Origin: Pseudomonas sp. HN11
Lineage (GTDB): Bacteria > Pseudomonadota > Gammaproteobacteria > Pseudomonadales > Pseudomonadaceae
DNA length: 64,000 nt
Reading direction: 5' to 3'
Assembly (NCBI RefSeq): GCF_021390155.1
Contig: NZ_CP089985.1
Span: 4,661,001 to 4,725,000 of the forward strand
In this document: positions 11,212 through 20,647 of the stretch, one piece after another
Layout of the letters: every line of letters starts with the position of its first letter
How positions within the stretch are numbered: position 1 is the stretch's first letter
The notes under the pieces: model-generated
Told to the model about the DNA's origin: nothing
Databases searched by the model: none
The model's input: the letters and a program-made list of their open reading frames with translations, nothing else
Position numbers and translations under genes: made by a program

Positions 11212-12072
11212 TCAGCGTTTTTGTGTCAGGGCGCGACGCTCGAACTCGACGATGCGCTGACGGTAGTGCTCGATGGTCTGGGCAGTCAGGACGCTGCGCT
11301 GGTCGTCCTTGAGTTCGCCGTTCAGTTCCTGGGACAGCTTGCGAGCTGCGGCCACCATCACGTCGAACGCTTGTTTCGGGTGACGCGGGCCTGGCAGGCC
11401 GAGAAAGAAGCTCACCGCCGGGGTGCTGAACAGGTCGATATCGTCCAGATCGAAAGTGCCCGGTTTGACCGCGTTGGCCATGGAGAACAGCACCTCGCCG
11501 TTGCCGGCCATGCTTTCGTGGCGGTGGAAGATATCCATCTCGCCGAAGCGCAAGCCGCTTTCCAGAATATTCTGCAACAAAGCCGGGCCCTTAAACCCGG
11601 CTGCGTCGCGGCAGATCACGCTGATCACCAGGACTTCTTCGGCGGCGGGCTGGTCGTTCACAGATTGGCGCGGCGCATTCTTGCCAGCGTTCTCGTCCGG
11701 GAAATCATCGTCACGACTGCTGAAGCTCGGGCCGTCATCGACGTCCAGGTCCAGATCAGCCTGGCGCGGCTCTGCAACCACCGGCGCAGTGCGCTTGCCA
11801 CGCTTGGACGATGGCTCGCGGGCTTCGCGCACCGGTGCGCTCATCGATGGCAAGTCGTGCTCGTCCAGTTGCGGTTCTTTATGGGTATCCAGCACACGGG
11901 GCGGCCCCAGCAGCTCGGCGCCGTCGTCGTCGGGCAAGTTGGACAGGTTGCGGTCCAGACGGAATTTGAGCTTGCCCTTGCCACCGCGCATGCGGCGCCA
12001 GCCATCAAAAAGAATACCGGCAATGACAATTATGCCGATGACGATCAGCCACTCGCGCAGACCGATTTCCAT
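11212..12072 (-). CDS. zipA: Cell division protein ZipA
   Basis: ZipA is a bitopic inner-membrane protein that tethers FtsZ to the membrane at the division site. The product is about 286 residues. It begins [20 protein letters not shown], giving the N-terminal membrane anchor (about residues 7-24), followed by a basic stretch ([12 protein letters not shown]) and a long charged, disordered linker. The C-terminal FtsZ-binding domain covers roughly the last 130 residues ([11 protein letters not shown] to the end). The start at 12072 is chosen because the anchor must be at the extreme N-terminus; the upstream in-frame ATG at 12129 adds an implausible extension. It lies between smc and ligA, as in other pseudomonads. 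Confidence 0.95.
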   Translation of the reverse strand: MEIGLREWLIVIGIIVIAGILFDGWRRMRGGKGKLKFRLDRNLSNLPDDDGAELLGPPRVLDTHKEPQLDEHDLPSMSAPVREAREPSSKRGKRTAPVVAEPRQADLDLDVDDGPSFSSRDDDFPDENAGKNAPRQSVNDQPAAEEVLVISVICRDAAGFKGPALLQNILESGLRFGEMDIFHRHESMAGNGEVLFSMANAVKPGTFDLDDIDLFSTPAVSFFLGLPGPRHPKQAFDVMVAAARKLSQELNGELKDDQRSVLTAQTIEHYRQRIVEFERRALTQKR

Positions 12073-12280
12073 GTAATCCCGTGCCTCTAATAAAAAATGC
12101 TGAAAAATAAGGGGTTTAGCAACGTGCAAACCGCTTTAAAACGTGGCGCCAACTCTATGTTCTGACTGACGTTTTGCCCACGCATACGAAAATTTGACAT
12201 TAAATTAGCACAGTTGGCGAAAGATGTATTGGATTGGCATCTTCGCTCCCAAATAGCATTTTCGTACCCTGGCGCCAACT

Positions 12281-12358
12281 GTGAGCTACAAGCTACAAGT
12301 GACAAGCATCAAGCTCAAGCCAACTCACTTGCAGCTTGCGGCTCTTAGCTAAAAGCTC
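12281..12358. repeat. AGCTACAAGCTACAAG-type intergenic repeat
   Basis: Short direct and inverted copies of AGCTACAAG, CAAGCTCAAG and CTTGCAGCTTG fill the space between smc and zipA. A similar element is found at 51601-51682. It resembles the degenerate intergenic repeats common in fluorescent pseudomonads. No open reading frame is present here. Confidence 0.5.
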
Positions 12359-12363
12359 CGCCA

Positions 12364-15300
12364 CTAGGCGTCCACCATCTTCATCGCTTCTTCCACGTCC
12401 ACCGCGACCAAACGCGAACAACCTGGCTCGTGCATCGTCACACCCATCAATTGATCCGCCATTTCCATGGCGATCTTGTTGTGAGTGATATAGATGAACT
12501 GCACGGTCTGGGACATCTCTTTCACCAATCGTGCGTAGCGTCCAACGTTAGCGTCATCCAACGGGGCGTCCACTTCGTCGAGCATGCAGAACGGCGCCGG
12601 ATTCAACTTGAAGATGGCAAATACCAGGGCCAATGCCGTCAGGGCTTTCTCGCCACCGGACAACAAATGGATGGTGCTGTTCTTCTTGCCCGGAGGCCGC
12701 GCCATGATCGTCACCCCTGTATCGAGTAGATCTTCGCCCGTCAGTTCCAGGTAAGCGCTGCCACCGCCGAAAACTTTTGGGAATAAGGCCTGTAAACCGC
12801 CATTAATCTGATCAAAGGTATCCTTGAAGCGGTTACGGGTTTCCTTGTCGATCTTGCGAATCACGTTTTCCAGGGTGTCCAGTGCTTCGACCAAGTCGGC
12901 GTCCTGAGCATCCAGATAACGTTTACGCTCGGACTGTTGCTGATATTCGTCGATGGCCGCCAAGTTGATCGCACCCAAACGCTGAATACGCGCAGCAATC
13001 CGCTCAAGCTCTTCTTCGGCTTCTTTCTCGTTGGTCTGGGCGGTCAGGGTATTGAGCACGCCGTGCAGGTCGTAGCCGTCTTCCAGCAACTGGTCCTGCA
13101 GGGTTTTGCGGCGCACGGTCAGGGCTTGCCATTCCATGCGCTGTTGTTCGAGCTGGCCGCGGATCAGCTGAGATTGTTGCTCGGCCTGGGTCCGGCGTTT
13201 TTCGGCGTCGCGCAGTTCGCGGTCAGCGTCTTCCAGGGCGATTTGCGCAGTCTTGAGTTCTTCATCGACGGTCATGCGCTTGTCGAGCAATTCTTCCAGC
13301 TTGAGGCGCAGTTCTTCCAGCGGCGCTTCACCCTCTTCCAGGTTAAGGCTCAGTTGCTCGCGCTTTTCGGTGAGGCGTTCAGACTGCATCTCCAGGCGCT
13401 CAAGGGCCTGGGCGGTGGAGGCGTGCTGGGCCTTGAGCGAACCCAGGCGCACCGCTAACTGGTGGGCGTGATCCTTGTGCTGACGGGCTTCCTGGCGCAC
13501 GCGGTCGAGACGTTCGCGCAGGCTGTCGCGCTGGGCCAGCAACAGTTCGCGCTGCTCGGTGTCCAGCGCCATGCTGTCGAGGGCTTCCTGCAATTGCAGA
13601 CGAGCTTCGCCGATTTGTTCGTGTTCGAGGGCCCGTTGCTCACCCATCTCGGCGACTTCTTCGTCGAGGCGAGTGCGGCGTAGGGTCAGTTGTTCGACCT
13701 TGGCTTTGCTCGCGGAGAGTTGAGCTTTGAGTTCGCCTTGCTGGCGCGCTTCGTCCTGCAACAGGCGGCGCAGGTGTTCGCGGCCGGCCTCTTGCTGGCG
13801 CTGAGTGGCACGCAGGGTTTGCAGTTCGGTTTCCAGACTTTCAAGGGTGGCTTCGCGCTCTTCGCGCTCGGCGATCAAATTGACGATTTCCTGGCCACGG
13901 GCCAAAACGCCGCTTTCGGCTTCACTGGCGCGGCGTACACGCAGGAAGTGGCGGCCGACCCAGTAACCGTCGCGGCTGATCAGGCTTTCGCCGGCCGCCA
14001 GTTGGCCGCGTTGGACCAGGGCCTGCTCAAGCGATTCGACCGGTTTGACCTGGCCCAGCCATGGCGACAGATCAATCGCCGCCTCAACCTTATCCAGCAG
14101 ACTGCCCGGCACCCGCGTGCCATCCGCCGAAGGGCTGAGCAAACGCAAGTCGCCCTGGGCAAAACCGGCCAGGTCGAAGCCACCGAAGTCGTCGACCAAT
14201 ACGGCTTGCAGGTCGGCGCCGAGTACGGTTTCCACCGCCAGCTCCCAGCCCGCTTCCACTTTCAAGCCTTCGGCCAGGCGCGGGCGCTCGGCCAGATGCT
14301 GATCGCGCAACCATTCGGCGGTGCCAGTCCCCGGATCCAGCGCGGCTTGTTGCAAAGCCTCAAGGGATGCCAGGCGACCATTGAGCCGCTGCAAATCACC
14401 CTGCGCTTGTTGTTGTGCCTGGGTCGCCTGTTGCAGTTGCTGACGCAATTGCTCCAGGCGCTCCACTTGTTGTTCTTCGCTGGCTTCCAGCTCTTCCAGC
14501 GTCATTTCGCTTTCGGCCAGTTGCTCGCTCAATTCCATGATCGCCGCGTCTTCCGGGTCGGCGGACAGCAATGCGCGCTCTTCCTGCATCCGGCGCTGGC
14601 GCTCGGCCAAACGCTCCATGCTGGTTTCCAACTGTTGGATGCGCGACTGCTGCACCTCGGCCTGGCGGCGTGGCTCGGCGGATTGCAGGTTGAAGGTGTC
14701 CCACTGCTCCTGCCAGCCATGCATGGTGGTTTCGGCTTCTTCCAGCGCGGCGGCGGCTTCTTCCGCGGCGGCGTTGGTGATTTCCTGCTCAGGGGTGAGC
14801 ATGTCCAGCTCTTCGCCGAGGGTCAGCAGCAAGGTGCGATCGTGGCCCAGGTGCGATTCGGTCTCCAGTCGCGCGCGTTCGGCTTCCTTCAAATCATCCT
14901 GCAACTGGCGCAGGCGTTGCTGGCCGTGCTGAATGCTCTGTTCGACGCGGGCAATATCGCCGCCCACCGAATAGAAGCGACCCTGCACCAGATTGAAGCG
15001 CTCGGACAGGTCATGGTGACCGTCGCGCAGGCGTTCGATGCTGGCGTCGGCATTGCGCTGCTCGGCTACCAAGGCTTCAAAGCTGATCTCCTGGGTGCCG
15101 ATGATCGCTTCGCGCTGGCCGACCTGATCGTTCAGCGCCTGCCAACGCAGGGCCGAGAGTTGTGCCTTGAGCTGGCGTTCTTCACCCTTGTATTCCTGAT
15201 ACTTCTCGGCGGCCTGGGCCTGGCGGTGCAGACGCTCCAACTGGCGTTCCAGCTCTTCGCGCAGGTCAGTCAGGCGGGCGAGGTTTTCGTGGGTGCGGCG

Positions 15301-15852
15301 GATGCGGTTTTCGGTCTCGCGGCGGCGCTCCTTGTACTTGGAGATGCCAGCCGCTTCCTCGATGAAGTTGCGCAGGTCTTCGGGCTTGGCTTCGATCAGC
15401 TTGGAGATCATGCCCTGCTCGATGATCGAGTAGCTGCGCGGGCCCAGGCCGGTGCCGAGAAAAATATCGGTAATGTCCCGGCGACGACACTTGGTGCCGT
15501 TGAGGAAGTAACTGTTCTGGCTGTCGCGGGTCACTTTGCGGCGAATCGAGATTTCCGCGTAGGCCGCGTACTCGCCGATCAAGGTGCCATCGGAGTTATC
15601 GAACACCAGTTCGATGCTGGCCTGACTCACCGGCTTACGGCTGGTGGAGCCGTTGAAGATGACGTCGGTCATCGACTCGCCACGCAGGTTTTTCGCCGAG
15701 CTCTCGCCCATCACCCAGCGGACGGCGTCGATGATGTTCGACTTGCCGCAACCATTGGGCCCGACCACCGCCGCCATGTTACTGGGGAAGTTCACCGTGG
15801 TCGGGTCGACGAAGGATTTGAACCCCGCCAGTTTGATGCACTTGAGCCGCAC
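12364..15852 (-). CDS. smc: Chromosome segregation protein SMC
   Basis: SMC is an ATPase of the condensin complex that organises the chromosome together with ScpA and ScpB. The product is about 1162 residues. It has an N-terminal Walker A (GPNGCGKSN, about 32-40), two long coiled-coil arms, a central hinge around residues 510-660, and a C-terminal ABC signature (LLSGGEKALTALAL) followed by Walker B (PFCMLDEVDAPLDDANV). A GTG start at 15852 (VRLKCIKLAGFKSF) is chosen because the family begins exactly there. It lies two bases past the stop of the GntR-family gene, so the pair is probably co-transcribed. Confidence 0.96.
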   Translation of the reverse strand: MRLKCIKLAGFKSFVDPTTVNFPSNMAAVVGPNGCGKSNIIDAVRWVMGESSAKNLRGESMTDVIFNGSTSRKPVSQASIELVFDNSDGTLIGEYAAYAEISIRRKVTRDSQNSYFLNGTKCRRRDITDIFLGTGLGPRSYSIIEQGMISKLIEAKPEDLRNFIEEAAGISKYKERRRETENRIRRTHENLARLTDLREELERQLERLHRQAQAAEKYQEYKGEERQLKAQLSALRWQALNDQVGQREAIIGTQEISFEALVAEQRNADASIERLRDGHHDLSERFNLVQGRFYSVGGDIARVEQSIQHGQQRLRQLQDDLKEAERARLETESHLGHDRTLLLTLGEELDMLTPEQEITNAAAEEAAAALEEAETTMHGWQEQWDTFNLQSAEPRRQAEVQQSRIQQLETSMERLAERQRRMQEERALLSADPEDAAIMELSEQLAESEMTLEELEASEEQQVERLEQLRQQLQQATQAQQQAQGDLQRLNGRLASLEALQQAALDPGTGTAEWLRDQHLAERPRLAEGLKVEAGWELAVETVLGADLQAVLVDDFGGFDLAGFAQGDLRLLSPSADGTRVPGSLLDKVEAAIDLSPWLGQVKPVESLEQALVQRGQLAAGESLISRDGYWVGRHFLRVRRASEAESGVLARGQEIVNLIAEREEREATLESLETELQTLRATQRQQEAGREHLRRLLQDEARQQGELKAQLSASKAKVEQLTLRRTRLDEEVAEMGEQRALEHEQIGEARLQLQEALDSMALDTEQRELLLAQRDSLRERLDRVRQEARQHKDHAHQLAVRLGSLKAQHASTAQALERLEMQSERLTEKREQLSLNLEEGEAPLEELRLKLEELLDKRMTVDEELKTAQIALEDADRELRDAEKRRTQAEQQSQLIRGQLEQQRMEWQALTVRRKTLQDQLLEDGYDLHGVLNTLTAQTNEKEAEEELERIAARIQRLGAINLAAIDEYQQQSERKRYLDAQDADLVEALDTLENVIRKIDKETRNRFKDTFDQINGGLQALFPKVFGGGSAYLELTGEDLLDTGVTIMARPPGKKNSTIHLLSGGEKALTALALVFAIFKLNPAPFCMLDEVDAPLDDANVGRYARLVKEMSQTVQFIYITHNKIAMEMADQLMGVTMHEPGCSRLVAVDVEEAMKMVDA

Positions 15853-15854
15853 GT

Positions 15855-16514
15855 TTAGGCGTCCGCCAACGCAGCGATGACCAACGAGCAACTGCGCTCG
15901 CCGTAGGCCGACAGCACTTGACGGATCTGCGGCAGGTCACGGGCCAGTACGGCGGCGAGCAGTTGCTCGAACAGCGCCAGGTATTCGCTCATGGACGCCT
16001 TGCGTTGATCCAGCGCCAAGTAATAGGCGCGGTTCATCGCCGGTTGCAGGTTCTCGACGGTTTCCTGCAGGTACGGGTTGTTGGCGAAGAGATAGGCGGC
16101 GCGCATCACATTGAAGCTTTCCTCGACAAAGCCGCGGATCTCCTGGCGCTCGAAATGGGTGACCAGGCGCTGCTGGATCTGCACGAACGGCGCCATGTCG
16201 GCCTGGGTCTGCCAGCCCTGGGCCACCGCGTTGCCGAGCAGGATGTACAGCTCGCCCATCAAGGTGCACAGGCTCTGCACCTTGTGCGCGGTGAGTTCGG
16301 TGACGTGGGCGCCTCGGCGCGGCAGGATCGCGATCAGATGGCGGCGTTCGAGGATCAGCAAGGCTTCGCGCACGGAACCACGGCTGACATTGAGCGCCAG
16401 CGTGACCTTTTGCTCCTGGATCCGCTCCCCAGGCTTGAGATCGCCGCGAATGATGCGTTCGGCGAGGTGGTGAGCGATTTGCTCGGCGAGACTGTCCGGC
16501 GCCTTGAACGTCAT
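15855..16514 (-). CDS. GntR-family regulator (FadR/FCD subfamily)
   Basis: This 219-residue protein has an N-terminal winged helix (LAEQIAHHLAERIIRGDLKPGERI followed by VSRGSVREALLILERR) and an all-helical FCD ligand domain (about residues 80-210). It is divergent from xdhA, with 280 bases between them that contain paired TGACC/GGTCA sites. It therefore most likely controls the xanthine dehydrogenase operon in response to a purine-derived or related carboxylate ligand. It is coupled to smc downstream. The ligand is an inference from position. Confidence 0.88.
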   Translation of the reverse strand: MTFKAPDSLAEQIAHHLAERIIRGDLKPGERIQEQKVTLALNVSRGSVREALLILERRHLIAILPRRGAHVTELTAHKVQSLCTLMGELYILLGNAVAQGWQTQADMAPFVQIQQRLVTHFERQEIRGFVEESFNVMRAAYLFANNPYLQETVENLQPAMNRAYYLALDQRKASMSEYLALFEQLLAAVLARDLPQIRQVLSAYGERSCSLVIAALADA

Positions 16515-16698
16515 GTTTTCCCTTCAAAATCTGCTATCGGTACAAGCGCGGCAGTGTAGCGCATTGGCTGGCTGATGGCGCTACGCCCACCTTTCAGAAT
16601 TTGGCACGGAATAAGCAACGATGAACACCCATAAGCCCCCAAAAACGCCGGTTCCAGAAGACTGGACCATAATTGAAAGTGTTGCGATTGCATTTTCT

Positions 16699-16735
16699 TG
16701 ACCTTCTGGTCAGAAAATCGTTGACCGAAAAGTCA
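16699..16735. promoter_or_regulatory. Two tandem palindromic operator candidates upstream of xdhA
   Basis: A perfect inverted repeat TGACC-TTCT-GGTCA lies at 16699-16712. A second near-copy, TGACC-GAAA-AGTCA, lies at 16722-16735. Their centres are 23 bases apart, about two helical turns. They lie about 60-95 bases before xdhA and face the divergent GntR gene. The form suits a dimeric winged-helix repressor; the binding protein is inferred. Confidence 0.5.
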
Positions 16736-16794
16736 GACATGACTAGATTCGGCGCAAAGCGGTTAACAACAATAATGAGTCTGCGAGGCCTTCC

Positions 16795-18243
16795 GTGATC
16801 CAGTTTTTACTTAACCAGGAACTCCGTAGCGAGCACGCCCTGGACCCCAACCTGACTGTGCTCAACTATCTGCGTGAACATTTGGGCAAATCCGGTACCA
16901 AGGAAGGCTGCGCCAGCGGCGATTGCGGTGCGTGCACCGTGGTGGTCGGTGAGTTGCATACGGATGATCAAGGCACTGAGCAGATTCGTTATCGCAGCCT
17001 CAATTCGTGCCTGACCTTTGTGTCGTCGTTACACGGCAAGCAACTGATCAGCGTCGAAGACCTCAAGCACCAGGGCCAACTGCACAGCGTCCAGCAAGCC
17101 ATGGTCGAATGCCACGGCTCGCAATGCGGCTTTTGCACACCCGGTTTCGTGATGTCGTTGTTCGCCCTGCAAAAGAACAGCGACGCCCCCGACAGCCAGA
17201 AAGCCCACGAAGCCCTGGCCGGCAACCTGTGCCGCTGCACCGGTTATCGCCCGATTCTTGCCGCCGCCGAACAGGCCTGCTGCAACAAGCCCCAGGACCA
17301 GTTCGACAGCCGCCAGGCCGAGACCATCGCCCGTCTCAAAGCCATCGCGCCGACGCAGACCGGTGAACTCAACAGCGGCGACAAGCGCTGCCTGGTGCCG
17401 CTGACCGTCGCCGACCTGGCCGACCTCTATGATGCCTACCCGCAAGCCCGCCTGCTGGCGGGTGGCACCGACCTGGCGCTGGAAGTCACCCAGTTCCACC
17501 GCACGCTGCCGGTGATGATCTACGTGGGCAACATTGAAGAAATGAAGCGCATCGACGACTTCGACGACCGCCTGGAAATCGGCGCCGCCACCGCCCTCTC
17601 CGACTGCTACACCGCGCTGCATCACGCCTACCCGGACTTCGGCGAACTGCTGCACCGCTTCGCCTCTCTGCAGATCCGTAACCAGGGCACGCTGGGCGGC
17701 AACATCGGCAATGCCTCGCCGATTGGGGATTCGCCGCCGCTGCTGATTGCCTTGGGCGCGCAGATCGTCTTGTGCAAGGGCGAAGCGCGCCGCACCTTGG
17801 CCCTGGAAGATTACTTCATCGACTACCGCGTCACCGCGCGCCAGGACAGCGAGTTCATCGAGAAGATCATCGTGCCGAAGGGCCACACCTTGTTCCGTGC
17901 CTACAAGGTGTCCAAACGCCTGGACGATGATATTTCCGCCGTCTGCGCCGCGTTCAACTTGAAGATCGACAACGGTGTGATCGGCGAGGCGCGCGTCGCG
18001 TTCGGCGGCATGGCCGCCACGCCAAAACGCGCCAAGAGCTGCGAAGCCGCGTTGGTCGGCGCCACCTGGAACTCCGCCACCGTGGAAAAAGCCTGCGCCG
18101 CCCTCGCCGAAGATTTCACCCCGCTGTCGGACTTCCGCGCCAGCAAGGAATACCGCCTGCTCAGCGCCCAGAACCTGCTGCGCAAATACTTCATCGAACT
18201 GCAAACGCCGCACATCGAGACTCGGGTGACCGCTTATGTCTAA
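16795..18243 (+). CDS. xdhA: Xanthine dehydrogenase small subunit (2Fe-2S and FAD)
   Basis: The electron-transfer subunit of xanthine dehydrogenase oxidises hypoxanthine and xanthine to urate together with XdhB. The 482-residue product carries the plant-type 2Fe-2S site (C39, C44, C47, C72) and the second 2Fe-2S site (C111, C114, C146, C148). A FAD-binding domain follows (LLAGGTDLALEV and GTLGGNIGNASPIGDSPP), then the CO-dehydrogenase flavoprotein C-terminal domain. The start is GTG at 16795 with GAGG upstream. It overlaps xdhB by eight bases, indicating translational coupling. Confidence 0.96.
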   Translation: MIQFLLNQELRSEHALDPNLTVLNYLREHLGKSGTKEGCASGDCGACTVVVGELHTDDQGTEQIRYRSLNSCLTFVSSLHGKQLISVEDLKHQGQLHSVQQAMVECHGSQCGFCTPGFVMSLFALQKNSDAPDSQKAHEALAGNLCRCTGYRPILAAAEQACCNKPQDQFDSRQAETIARLKAIAPTQTGELNSGDKRCLVPLTVADLADLYDAYPQARLLAGGTDLALEVTQFHRTLPVMIYVGNIEEMKRIDDFDDRLEIGAATALSDCYTALHHAYPDFGELLHRFASLQIRNQGTLGGNIGNASPIGDSPPLLIALGAQIVLCKGEARRTLALEDYFIDYRVTARQDSEFIEKIIVPKGHTLFRAYKVSKRLDDDISAVCAAFNLKIDNGVIGEARVAFGGMAATPKRAKSCEAALVGATWNSATVEKACAALAEDFTPLSDFRASKEYRLLSAQNLLRKYFIELQTPHIETRVTAYV

Positions 18244-20635
18244 CCATCACGCCGTCGTTAAAACCCAGGCCGAACTCGCCGAGCTGTTCGCCCAGGACCT
18301 CACCTCCGGGGTCGGCCGCAGCGTCAAGCATGACAGCGCCGCCAAGCACGTGTCCGGTGAAGCGCAGTACATCGATGATCGCCTGGAATTCCCTAATCAG
18401 TTGCACCTGTATGCGCGCATGTCCGACCGCGCCCATGCCCGCATCATCAGCATCGACACCGCGCCCTGCTACGCCTTCGAAGGCGTGCGCATTGTCATCA
18501 CCCATGAAGACGTGCCGGGCCTGAAAGACATCGGCCCATTGATGCCGGGCGATCCATTGCTGGCGATCGACACCGTGCAGTTCGTCGGTCAGGTCGTGCT
18601 GGCGGTCGCCGCCCGCGACCTGGAAACCGCGCGCAAAGCTGCGATGGCCGCAGTGATCGAATACGAAGACCTGGAACCCGTACTGGACGTGGTCGAGGCC
18701 TTTCGCAAGAAGCATTTCGTGCTCGACAGCCACACCCATCAGCGCGGTGATTCGGCAGCCGCACTGGCCACCGCAAAAAACCGTATCCAGGGCACCCTGC
18801 ACATCGGCGGCCAGGAACACTTCTACCTGGAAACCCAGATTTCCTCGGTAATGCCCACCGAAGACGGCGGCATGATCGTCTATTGCTCTACGCAGAACCC
18901 CACCGAAGTGCAGAAGCTGGTGGCCGAAGTGCTGGACGTGTCGATGAACAAAATCGTCGTCGACATGCGTCGCATGGGCGGCGGTTTCGGTGGCAAGGAA
19001 ACCCAGGCGGCCAGCCCCGCGTGCCTATGCGCGGTGGTCGCACGCCTCACCGGCCAGCCGACCAAGATGCGCCTGCCGCGCGTCGAAGACATGCTGATGA
19101 CCGGCAAGCGGCACCCCTTCTATATCGAATACGACGTGGGCTTTGACGACAGCGGCCGCCTGCACGGGATCAACCTGGAATTGGCGGGCAACTGCGGCTG
19201 CTCGCCGGACCTGTCGAACTCGATTGTCGACCGCGCGATGTTCCACTCCGACAACTCGTATTACCTGGGCGACGCCACGGTCAACGGCCATCGCTGCAAG
19301 ACCAACACCGCGTCCAACACCGCCTATCGCGGCTTCGGTGGCCCGCAAGGTATGGTTGCCATCGAGGAAGTGATGGACGCCATCGCCCGCCATCTGGCCC
19401 TCGACCCGCTGGCCGTGCGCAAGATCAACTACTACGGCAAGACCGAGCGCAACGTCACCCACTACTACCAGACCGTCGAGCACAACATGCTCGAAGAGAT
19501 GACCGCCGAACTTGAGGCCAGCAGCCAATACGCTGAGCGCCGCGAAGCGATCCGCCTGTACAACGCCCACAGCCCGATCCTGAAAAAAGGCCTGGCGCTG
19601 ACCCCGGTGAAATTCGGCATTTCGTTCACCGCCAGCTTCCTCAACCAGGCAGGTGCCTTGATCCACATCTATACCGACGGCAGCATCCACCTGAACCACG
19701 GTGGGACCGAGATGGGCCAGGGTTTGAACACCAAGGTCGCGCAGGTGGTGGCCGAAGTGTTCCAGGTGGAAATCGACCGCGTACAGATCACCGCCACCAA
19801 CACCGACAAGGTGCCCAACACCTCGCCGACCGCTGCTTCCAGTGGTGCGGATTTGAACGGCAAAGCAGCACAGAACGCCGCTGAAACCATCAAGCAACGC
19901 CTGGTGGAATTCGCCGCACGCAAGTACGACGTGAGCGAAGCGGACGTGGAATTCCACAACGGCCATGTGCGCGTTCGCGACCAGATCCTGACCTTCGAGG
20001 CGTTGATCCAGCAGGCGTATTTTGCCCAGGTTTCGCTGTCGAGCACCGGCTTCTACAAGACCCCGAAAATCTTCTACGACCGCAGTCAGTCGCGCGGTCG
20101 GCCGTTCTACTACTTCGCGTTCGGCGCGGCCTGCTGCGAAGTGATCGTCGACACCCTGACCGGCGAGTACAAGATGCTGCGCACCGACATCCTCCACGAC
20201 GTCGGCGCCTCATTGAACCCGGCCATCGACATCGGCCAGGTGGAAGGCGGTTTCATCCAGGGCATGGGCTGGCTGACCATGGAAGAGCTGGTGTGGAACA
20301 ACAAAGGCAAGCTGATGACCAACGGCCCGGCCAGCTACAAGATCCCGGCCGTGGCGGATATGCCGTTGGACCTGCGGGTGAAGCTGGTGGAAAACCGCAA
20401 GAACCCCGAAGACACGGTGTTCCATTCCAAGGCCGTGGGCGAACCGCCGTTCATGCTCGGGATTGCATCGTGGTGTGCGATCAAGGATGCGGTGGCGAGC
20501 CTGGGGGACTATCGCCATCAACCCAAGATCGATGCGCCGGCAACGCCGGAGCGGGTGTTGTGGGGGTGTGAGCAGATGCGCCAGTTAAATGCGGCCAAGG
20601 CGGTTGAAACCGAAACCGAGCTGGCCTCACTCTGA
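18236..20635 (+). CDS. xdhB: Xanthine dehydrogenase large subunit (molybdopterin-binding)
   Basis: This is the catalytic subunit of 799 residues, which holds the molybdenum cofactor where xanthine is hydroxylated. Visible motifs are RRMGGGFGGKE (cofactor contact), NTAYRGFGGPQG (with the substrate-orienting Arg), GGTEMGQGLNTK, and VGEPPFMLG near the C-terminus (with the catalytic Glu). The N-terminal aldehyde-oxidase a/b hammerhead domain covers about residues 30-150. The start overlaps the end of xdhA. The gene is followed by xdhC after about a dozen bases. Confidence 0.96.
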   Translation: MSNHHAVVKTQAELAELFAQDLTSGVGRSVKHDSAAKHVSGEAQYIDDRLEFPNQLHLYARMSDRAHARIISIDTAPCYAFEGVRIVITHEDVPGLKDIGPLMPGDPLLAIDTVQFVGQVVLAVAARDLETARKAAMAAVIEYEDLEPVLDVVEAFRKKHFVLDSHTHQRGDSAAALATAKNRIQGTLHIGGQEHFYLETQISSVMPTEDGGMIVYCSTQNPTEVQKLVAEVLDVSMNKIVVDMRRMGGGFGGKETQAASPACLCAVVARLTGQPTKMRLPRVEDMLMTGKRHPFYIEYDVGFDDSGRLHGINLELAGNCGCSPDLSNSIVDRAMFHSDNSYYLGDATVNGHRCKTNTASNTAYRGFGGPQGMVAIEEVMDAIARHLALDPLAVRKINYYGKTERNVTHYYQTVEHNMLEEMTAELEASSQYAERREAIRLYNAHSPILKKGLALTPVKFGISFTASFLNQAGALIHIYTDGSIHLNHGGTEMGQGLNTKVAQVVAEVFQVEIDRVQITATNTDKVPNTSPTAASSGADLNGKAAQNAAETIKQRLVEFAARKYDVSEADVEFHNGHVRVRDQILTFEALIQQAYFAQVSLSSTGFYKTPKIFYDRSQSRGRPFYYFAFGAACCEVIVDTLTGEYKMLRTDILHDVGASLNPAIDIGQVEGGFIQGMGWLTMEELVWNNKGKLMTNGPASYKIPAVADMPLDLRVKLVENRKNPEDTVFHSKAVGEPPFMLGIASWCAIKDAVASLGDYRHQPKIDAPATPERVLWGCEQMRQLNAAKAVETETELASL

Positions 20636-20647
20636 GCCGAGGTGACT

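Noticed and set aside
13690..15858. Open frame of 722 codons on the plus strand opposite smc
   Set aside because: It lies fully antisense to smc, has low-complexity Leu/Phe/Gln-rich composition, and owes its length to GC-rich codon bias. No family is recognisable and there is no ribosome-binding site.
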